Below are positions 56,971 to 64,000 of a stretch of DNA of 64,000 nucleotides, in pieces. A program made the translations under genes and the position numbers. The stretch comes from Erythrocercus mccallii. Taxonomy: Eukaryota; Chordata; Aves; Passeriformes; Dicruridae. Each line of letters starts with the position of its first letter. Within the stretch, counting starts at the first letter, position 1. The notes beneath the pieces were generated by a model that was given only the letters and a program-made list of their open reading frames with translations, was not told where the DNA came from and searched no databases. The stretch is from contig VZRG01000300.1 of NCBI GenBank assembly GCA_013397435.1, positions 372,171 through 436,170 on the forward strand, written 5' to 3'.

Positions 56971-59364
56971 CTTGCCATTCTTGAAGCCATCTGGAAAGTC
57001 TTGCTTTTTGTCAGATGGGAGTTTTTTAGTTCACAGGGCTACAAGGACAAAAGTTCTTGGGTTTCTGTGTCTGTGATAAATGGACAATTAAATAATTTAA
57101 AGTATGTTTTAGTATTAAATGTTGAAGAGTCTGTTAAGTAGGAATTCTGAGTGGAGGTAATTCTGGTTGGAGGCTCTGGCTCATTAAATTCTCCAGTTCA
57201 AACAAAGAACTTGAGCACACGAAACTTGGTATTGACAGATAAATGATCCAGGAAATGGTGACATTAGAAATACAGGTAAGAAATGCCCAAACCAAGTGTT
57301 TCCCTGAGGAAGATGAGCTGACATATCCAGTGAAAGCCACCTCAAGGCCAGATGTTTAAAGAGATTTTCTGTTTGAAAACGGTGCTGCTCAGGGCTGTCA
57401 GTGATGAGTCAGTAAGTCCGTGTGACACTTCTCCCAAAGCTGGGAGAGGAGGATGGAGCAGCCCTGCCTCCCCCAGAGGCCAAACCTAGAACACAACGTC
57501 TGTTTCCAAATGCTCCTTGTCAAGCTCCGAAGGTCTCAGGCTGGGATTCCACTTCCAAATCTTGGTTGTTACAATTCCAGTCATTTGCAGGAGTTGAAAG
57601 TCGACTGCTGTATTGCCTGCCGTGCCCTTCTGTAGTTCAACAGTCTGGGTGCTTGTCTTGGAAAATTTAAAATGGCCTGGACGTTTCCAGTAATCAATTT
57701 TCCAGAGGACAGCACATTCCTGTTGGGCTGAAGCACTGATGTGGATGTAGAACGTCTGTCTTCTCACACAGGCATTTTCTTGGATGGGAGTCATCCCCTT
57801 GCATTGTCCTCCTGCTTCCTTCTCCCACAAAACAATGGAAAGGGCTCAGAAGAGGCTTGCTGAATGAGGGCAAAGATGGGGTTTTCTTCTCATTTCTGTA
57901 TTTCCCAGGCTGCAAGTGCCATTTTTGTGGATTTGTGCATCCTGGCTTTGTCTTTACAGCATTACTTCAGCTCTACTCCAACAAGCCAGTGCTCAGTGTT
58001 GTTCTTCAGCCCCAGCTATGGATCTCAAGTCATTCCATGACTCCTCTTGGGAGCTTCTCTGTGCCAGGGCAGAAATGGACATGAGGAGTCATCCTCTAAA
58101 TTTGTAGGGAGGAATAGGCAACCCTGTCCCTGGAAAGTCTCTCAGCGTGACAGCCATCGTCCCTCTCCTGGCTTTCACAGGGTCCTTGGAATTCTTCCTT
58201 GACTTTCCTTCAGCTGTGATTTGCTCTGGCTCACAGGGATTGTACATCAGCTCTGTCACGTCTCCTGGAGTTTGAGTGATCTCTTCACCCTGCTCTCCTG
58301 CAGGAATGGCAATAAACCCTTGACTCACGAGAAGATTCCTGAGAAGGATGGAAAATGCCGTGTTCTGCCTGCCAAGTTCTGCCTGCCCTCCATCTGCCAT
58401 CCCTTCTTCTCAAGATCTAGAGTTCTGAAGGAGGAGATCTTGTTGTTTGTGTGACATTTGGATCTGTAGCCAGGAGACTTAGGAAAGAAGAGTGATTAAG
58501 GGAGCATACTGTGACTTTTTTCAGTTCCATTTCTGGGCTTTGCAGCAAATAATGTTCATTGTTGTGGCACCTTGGGAAGTTCAGGAGTTAAAAATGATTT
58601 TGTTGAGCCACCAGGATGGTCGAGTTACCTGAGAAACCAGTCTTTGGAGGGGAAAAGGCTGAAGACTTATTTCTTTAAATGAAAGCTCAGGAGTAATTGG
58701 ATGTGCTGCACTCTCCTTGTCAGGGCAGGCAATCTGTGACAACGTTCCAGGTTCAAAAGTTCCTAACTTCAGAAATCCAACTTCAGTCAAATCAACTTGG
58801 GTCCTACAGGCCACTGGAATTTCCTCTGGGTGTGTTTTTATCTTCTTTTTTTTTTTCAGGTAGCAACGAAAGTTAGGGCAACTTGAACTCTTTGTAGTTT
58901 AGATTTGAAAGAGTTGAGATTCATAAATCTCACATCATAACTAGTTAAAACTTGTCCAGAAAAAACTGAGATCTGTGGCCACCACAGAAATCTGAGATTC
59001 CTTTCTGGAGGGTACTTATTGGGCAAAATTTTGTGTGGAATCAAGTTGCACCCTTAATTACTGAGCAACCACAATCCCTGTAGCAGTGATTTATCAAAAG
59101 CAAAAGGGTACAAACTGCAGGGTTGGTGCAAGTGTGGGGAATGCAGGAAAGGTCCGAAATGCTGTTGGAGCACTTTAAGGAAAATAAACCCTTCTGCTGT
59201 GTAGTGAGGTTGGCAGTCATGGCAGGTATCTGGCTGAGGTTGTTTGGAGAGGGATTTTGGAGCTGTCGTGTGTGTGTCTTAAAGTTTTGCACCAGAATGT
59301 ATAAAGTACTTTCCATGTGCCATGTAGAAGTATTGAAGTAATTTGTATTTTACCTCATTTCCAG

Positions 59365-59844
59365 CCTGCTGGAAACCATGTCTCACTACACAGACGAGCC
59401 AAGATTCACCATAGAGCAGATCGACCTCCTGCAGCGCCTGAGACGCACGGGAATGACCAGGCATGAGATCCTGCACGCCCTGGAGACCTTGGATCGTCTC
59501 GACCAAGAGCATAGCGACAAATTCGGGAGAAGGTCTGGCTACGGAGGCGGCTCCTACAGCAACAGCACCAACAACGTCCCGGCGTCTTCCTCCACGGCCA
59601 CGGCTTCCACACAGACCCAGCACTCCGGGATGTCCCCGTCCCCGAGCAACAGTTACGACACCTCCCCACAGCCTTGCACTACGAATCAGAACGGGAGGGA
59701 GAGTAACGAGAGGTTGTCTGCCTTCAACGGGAAGATGTCACCCACCCGCTACCCCCTGGCCAACAGCCTGGCCCAGAGGTCCTACAGCTTCGAGGCTTCC
59801 GAGGAGGACTTGGACATCGATGACAAAGTGGAGGAGCTGATGAG
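59365..59844 (+). CDS. HMBOX1: HMBOX1 coding segment 2 (HNF1-like N-terminal region)
   Basis: HMBOX1 (HOT1, TAH1) is a nuclear homeodomain protein reported to bind double-stranded telomeric TTAGGG repeats and to act as a transcriptional regulator. This exon completes Val8 and encodes about residues 9-167. FTIEQIDLLQRLRRTGMT and HEILHALETLDRLDQEHS near residues 20-55 form the HNF1-type N-terminal domain. A Ser/Thr/Asn-rich linker follows (TASTQTQHSGMSPSPSNSYD around residues 85-110), then the acidic SFEASEEDLDIDDKVEEL before the POU-like domain. Identity to remembered human HMBOX1 is very high, with small changes in the linker. Acceptor TTTCCAG ends at 59364; donor GTGAGT starts at 59845 after ATG AG (phase 2). 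An internal Met at 59378 begins MSHYTDEP. Confidence 0.97.
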
Positions 59845-59937
59845 GTGAGTGAAGGTCTCTGTAAAAAGTTTGGAGGTGAGAAATGCCTCAGTGGGAATGG
59901 GTGCATTGGAAGATTGCTCAAATAGGGATTATAGGGT

Positions 59938-60122
59938 GGTAAGATGCTGGCACAGGTTGTCCAGGGAGGTGGTGGATGCCTCATCCCAGGAAACATTCAA
60001 GGTCAGGTGGGACACAGCTCTGAGCAACCTGATCTAGCTGAAGATACCCCTGCTTATTGCAGTAGGTTTGGACTAAATGACCTGAAATTGTCTCTTCCAA
60101 CCTACACCATTCCATGAGGATT
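59938..60122 (+). mobile_element. CR1 LINE 3' fragment
   Basis: GGCACAGGTTGTCCAGGGAG, GTGGTGGATGCCTCATCCCA, CAGCTCTGAGCAACCTGATC, then GTTTGGACTAAATGACCTGA and CTTCCAACCTACACCATTCC. This belongs to a different CR1 subfamily (GAGCAACCTGATCTAG) from most others here. It begins 94 bases after a splice donor. Confidence 0.9.
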
Positions 60123-60141
60123 TGATGATGATGATGATGAT
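60123..60141. repeat. (GAT)n microsatellite at the CR1 tail
   Basis: About six GAT units directly after the CR1 end, probably grown from the CR1 tail repeat. Confidence 0.93.
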
Positions 60142-61930
60142 CAGGAGAGCAGGAGCTGCTTCAGGCAGTTGTTCCTGCCAGTGCTCCAAGGGTCACCATC
60201 CTAGGACTTCTCAGCTGCCTTGTGGAGGCAGCCCCTGGTCCTGTGGGTGTCTCACAGTCTGACTGTTGAAATAACTTCTCCTGTGCTGTACCAAAAATGG
60301 GGATCGATGTCAGAGCACTCGTTTTCCACCCTACTTTTATTCAGGATTCTGATCAAATATCAATTCACATGACTTCTCCTCCACCACTGTTTTATACCTG
60401 TTGTAATTCCTTCCATATAGAGGGGGAGTAGGGAATCCAGCTTGGATTAGTCAGTGCTTTCCAGTGGGATCTGGGGAGGATGCATGTTGTTTGTTTATAG
60501 TTTGTGTCAGGGATTTGCAGAGTGGTGCAGGAAAATACACATAAAAAAGAGGAAGCAGAAGTTTTTGCTGAGAGCCATTTGAGTGGGGTTTTTTTCAGGG
60601 CTGACCTTCCTTTACTTTTAGCAACTTCCTTTTCAGCATTATGGCAAAGATGAAAGGAGAGGATTATACTCCTAAGGATGAAAGTCAGAGTCAGTGGGCT
60701 TTGAGAGCAGAAAGAAATAAGAGGAAAGGCCAAATGTCTCAAAACAATTTTGGTCATAATATTGGAATTTATTCTTTTTTCTCCCCAAAACTGCTCCATT
60801 CCTGCAGTACCTATGAGAACACTGGGGTCCATAAGCTCCAGAATGGAAATGTGTTGGAAGTAGTTTGGAGATTTCAGGGAAAGATGTGGCTTTTGGGGGA
60901 GAGGATTAGAGATGAGCAGTAAGAAAGCTGATCAACCTCATTTGCTGTCAGCTGCAGGATGATGGAATTGTGCAGGAAGGGGGTGAGTACATCATAGTGC
61001 CAAGTTCTCATGGCTGAGGTTTGGGTTCCTGTGCAGTGAGTCTCAGGTAATGCTTTTAGTGCTTATTTAAACTGAAATGACTTGTACTTGCAGGCATATG
61101 GAAGATGAGTGTTTGGTACAGAAATAAAAATGAACCCACAGCACAGCATTCGTTTTGCATTTACGTTTGCAAGCTTGAGACTGCCTTCATTTCAGCTGGG
61201 GCAGGAGGGGAGATGGGGAAGGGAAATGTCTCATAAAGCCTAATAAAGTCTGGTTTTAATTGCCTGCCCTTCTCATTAAGGGAGAGAGGAAGAGGAGGGG
61301 CAAACTATGTGTTTATTGCAATTGAAATTTGCTGCATATCACAGTACGTGTGCAACCTCCAATCTATTTGCTTTTTAGCACAGTTTTAACCCCTTCTGAA
61401 CTACCTGTGCAGACCTTGTAAAAATCATACAAAGACCTTAGTTCAGTCCATGCAAGCTCTGAACGAAGCAGAGGTCTTAAGGAGGGGTGTGAGGACAGAG
61501 GCTGCAGAATTTTGGATCTTTTCCTTGGGATGCTGGAGGAGGTTGGTGTATGCATATTCATTTGGGTAACTAACCATGCAGCCCTGCTATCCTTTATTTT
61601 TTATTTTTCTGCCTCATTTTTATGAGTGAGGTTTTTATGCTGGTATGAGAGATTTATTCATCCCTGTGTAATGAAACTTTGTACATTCCATATGGCAGTG
61701 CTGCACCTAATATGAATTATATGGGACATGAGTCATCCATTCTCCTGCTATGGTACTTTGATCAAACGTGACACTTGTTAAAGGAAGTGTCCAGCACTGA
61801 GGCACTTGGGCTGTTTTAATGCCAGCCTTCCCCACTCCCTGTCCCCTAAATAAAAGAAATAAAGGCATTTTGCATCTTGCAGATGCACTTTGGTCCATCC
61901 CTCTTTTTGTGTGTCCTGTTGTTTTGGTAG

Positions 61931-62016
61931 GAGGGACAGCAGTGTGATAAAGGAGGAAATCAAAGCCTTCCTCGCCAACCGAAGAATTTCCCAAGCAGTT
62001 GTTGCACAGGTAACAG
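61931..62016 (+). CDS. HMBOX1: HMBOX1 coding segment 3 (start of POU-specific-like domain)
   Basis: The exon completes the split Arg codon (AG|G) and reads RDSSVIKEEIKAFLANRRIS followed by QAVVAQVTG, identical to the human sequence as I remember it. This is the first helices of the atypical POU-specific domain that precedes the homeodomain, about residues 169-196. Acceptor TTTTGGTAG ends at 61930. The donor is GTAAGAG at 62017 after GTA ACA G (phase 1). An alternative GT at 62010 is weaker and would remove conserved residues. The exons for the rest of the domain, the homeodomain and the C-terminus lie beyond the right edge. Confidence 0.96.
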
Positions 62017-62772
62017 GTAAGAGCTTGGGGAGTCCTTTCCTCATTTTGGGAATCTCTATGTCTGAACTGCCTGTCTGAGCATGGTGCAGATGTTGGAATA
62101 TCACTTGGCTTTCTGCATTGCAGTGCAGATCTGTCAGCTTAGTCATGATAATGTATGCCTTTGATTTAAGACCCATTGTCCTGCACATCATGGAACTTCC
62201 CCAGTGAATCACTTTTTTTTTTCTTTTTTTTTTTTTTCCTGTGGCTTGTGCTGGCAGATTTTATTTTACAGCATTATAATAAAGCCTGAAGTTCTTATCT
62301 TAAAATGAAAGCAGTTTTCCTTAATTCTTAAATTGTTGTTGAGTGTGGCAAATAGATGCATATCTGCATCTCTGGGTATGGAGAAAGAAAGATAATGTGT
62401 ATTTATATATTAAAAAGTATATGAATAGTCAGGGGACACAGCTATAGCTAGTGCCACTGCAGCCAGGAGTTGGAGGATGAGAGTTGGAAGTTTTATCCAT
62501 CCTTCGAGTCACAATTAATGAAAATCCAAAGGGAGGTTGAGGGATGACCAGACCAGCTCAGGTTTTACCTGGAAGGAGCAGTGGTTCTGGGCACCCTTTG
62601 CCCTGAGCCTTCTCTCTCACATCCAGACGGGTGAACTCACTGCAGTGGTGCCACTTCTTCCCTGGGTGTGTTCCCAGAGCTTTACAGAGAGGGTGACAAA
62701 GTCCTGTTGCACCTCCATGGGATGGGGAGTTATTATTTCTCCCTTCCAGGCAGACAGGCCTTGCCTGGAACA

Positions 62773-63188
62773 GCGTCAGAATAATTTTGGTTGGAAAAGC
62801 TCCCTAAGACCATTGAGTCTGAACACTCTCCCAGCACTGCCAAGGCCACCACTGATCTGTGTCCCCAAGTGCCACAACCACATGGCTTTTAAATCCCTCC
62901 AGGAATAGAGTCTCCACCCCTGCTCTGGGCAGCTGTGCCAGGGGTGGACGGCTCTTTCCAGGCAGGAATTGTTCCCAATATCCAACCTGAACCTGCCCTG
63001 GCACAGCTTGAGGCCGTTCCCTCTCATCCTGTCCCTTGTTCCCTGTCAGGGAGTTGTGCAGAGCCAGAAGGTCCCCCTGAGCCTCCTTTTCTCCAGGCTG
63101 AGCCCCTTTCCCAGCTCCTTAAGCTGCTCCTGATGCTCCAGCCCCTTCCCCAGCTCATTCCCTTCCTTGGATTCACTCGAGCCCTTCT
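62773..63188 (-). mobile_element. CR1 LINE 3' segment, about 415 bp
   Basis: Antisense order TTGGTTGGAAAAGCTCCCTA, AGACCATTGAGTCTGAACAC, CACCACTGATCTGTGTCCCC, CTTGAGGCCGTTCCCTCTCA, TCCTTTTCTCCAGGCTGAGC and CCAGCTCATTCCCTTCCTTG. It reaches the decayed end of the CR1 reading frame. Confidence 0.92.
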
Positions 63189-63469
63189 TTCAGGATGAAG
63201 ACTTGATAAAATTTCAGAAAGCTCAATCCCATGTTACACCTCTAAGATTTGTTAACTTTTTAACCCAATCTTGGATAAAGATCTTGAAATAGATAATTTT
63301 TAAGGTTCCCTGATGCCTGGGAATGACAAAGCAGTAGGAGGGAAGTTGTTATTTTATGATACTTCCAGGAATTGAAATATCATAGGAACCCACCTGTCTG
63401 GAAGCTGTGGGTTTGCAGACATGGCAGCAGTTGAGGTGGGCAAGCACAAACTGGTGCTTGAGCCACAGA

Positions 63470-63570
63470 GGCAGGAATTCCTTCCATGTCTCCATCTCTT
63501 CTGTGATCCTAGGTAAAATGACTTGTCCTTCTCTGGTCTCAGTTTCACCTGGGAAATCATGAGATTAACA
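63470..63570 (+). repeat. Possible MIR-like relic
   Basis: TAAAATGACTTGTCCTTCTC, TGGTCTCAGTTTCACCTGGG and AAATCATGAGATTAACA resemble the MIR AAGTCACTT / CTCAGTTTCC / TAAAATGGG section. The match is weak. Confidence 0.35.
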
Positions 63571-64000
63571 AATTGTATAAATGTAAGGGATGTTATTGGC
63601 CTTATCAGATGTTAGCACTAATACTTCGAAAATTAATGTGTAAGTTAAATTGCTTAAATTGTACCTGAACTCTAAAATTCTGGTAGTTAGTGGGTCACTC
63701 TCCTGCTTTTGTTCATTCCTTGCCTGCATAGTCCTGGGAGAACCCATCTCTGAATTAACCTCTGTGTAGCACCCAACAAGTCAGGCTGGCTTCCTCTGCA
63801 AGAGAAGTAGTGCAAAGAGAGGAAAATGGCACAAAAGAAGTGTTTCCAAAAGCAGCCAACCCTTTTCTTTTGTCAGTGGTACTGCCACACATGGGGTCAT
63901 TGAATCAGAATCACCACACCAGATCCTGTATCAGTGAAAGGAATGGATCTAATTATAATTGAGTGTCTTGGTGCATGTGTTTGATACCCTGCAAAAAGCT

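Larger units (their letters stand above)
47481..59364 (+). other. HMBOX1: HMBOX1 intron between coding segments 1 and 2
   Basis: Donor GTAAGT at 47481 and acceptor TTACCTCATTTCCAG ending at 59364. It contains CR1 fragments, one MIR-like relic, a TC microsatellite, a CpG-retaining patch at 52185-52400 and a spaced repeat near 56612-56668. Positions 47481-50170, 53400-56770 and 56972-59300 hold no element I can name. Confidence 0.88.
59845..61930 (+). other. HMBOX1: HMBOX1 intron between coding segments 2 and 3
   Basis: A 2.1-kb intron from GTGAGT to GTTGTTTTGGTAG. It contains a CR1 copy close to the donor and a GAT microsatellite. The remaining 1.8 kb (60142-61930) shows no repeat or exon that I recognise. 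Confidence 0.92.
62017..64000 (+). other. HMBOX1: HMBOX1 next intron, 5' part
   Basis: Donor GTAAGAG at 62017. It contains T runs at about 62211-62238, one CR1 segment and a possible MIR relic near 63470-63570. No further exon is seen before the window ends. Confidence 0.88.

Noticed and set aside
57240..57282. Exon-like segment ending in a good donor (CAG|GTAAGA at 57276)
   Set aside because: The upstream acceptor has a poor pyrimidine tract and there is no supporting coding sequence.
59378..59380. ATG of MSHYTDEP as the only HMBOX1 start
   Set aside because: The exon at 47397-47480 supplies an upstream start that matches the known N-terminus in phase; 59378 is kept only as a possible secondary start.
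62010..62016. Alternative splice donor CAG|GTAACA seven bases before the chosen donor of HMBOX1 coding segment 3
   Set aside because: Using it would remove conserved Val-Thr-Gly residues; GTAAGAG at 62017 is a stronger donor and fits the known protein.
1..64000. Endogenous retrovirus, CRISPR array, tRNA or rRNA genes, telomere repeat arrays
   Set aside because: I looked on both strands and saw no paired LTRs, retroviral motifs, spaced array, tRNA A/B-box pair with acceptor stem, or TTAGGG run.

Overview
This is vertebrate nuclear DNA, almost certainly from a bird and probably a passerine. The evidence is more than twenty truncated CR1-type LINE 3' ends in both orientations, coding exons very close to mammalian HMBOX1 interrupted by long introns, decayed MIR-like SINE relics, and one assembly gap. 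I see no bacterial, plasmid, CRISPR or intact viral content.

Layout. Positions 1-1012 are the first intron of INTS9, read on the minus strand. Its first coding segment is only three codons (1013-1021, minus). A CpG island of about 1.8 kb (roughly 660-2420, with a 371-base N gap at 1394-1764) forms a bidirectional promoter between INTS9 (minus) and HMBOX1 (plus). It carries four matches to the ZNF143/THAP11 (SBS) motif. The HMBOX1 non-coding first exon should lie in or beside the gap and could not be placed. About 45 kb of HMBOX1 intron follows, filled mainly with CR1 fragments.

The HMBOX1 start codon sits in a small exon at 47397-47480 that ORF calling misses because only 23 bases of it are coding. 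Joined at 59365 it gives an N-terminus beginning MLRTFPVVLLET, which matches the start I recall for human HMBOX1 (MLSSFPVVLLET). The main coding exon is 59365-59844, the next is 61931-62016, and the gene runs off the right edge with the rest of the POU-like domain and the homeodomain still to come.

How the genes relate. INTS9 is a subunit of the Integrator RNA-processing complex. HMBOX1 (HOT1/TAH1) is a homeodomain protein reported to bind double-stranded telomere repeats and to act in transcription. They share a head-to-head promoter but no known pathway.

No undescribed system was found. The most useful observations are the hidden HMBOX1 start exon with its in-frame upstream start codons, the three-codon INTS9 exon, the quadruple SBS promoter, a decayed LINE reverse-transcriptase fragment, and a few CpG-retaining or periodic non-coding islands in the introns.
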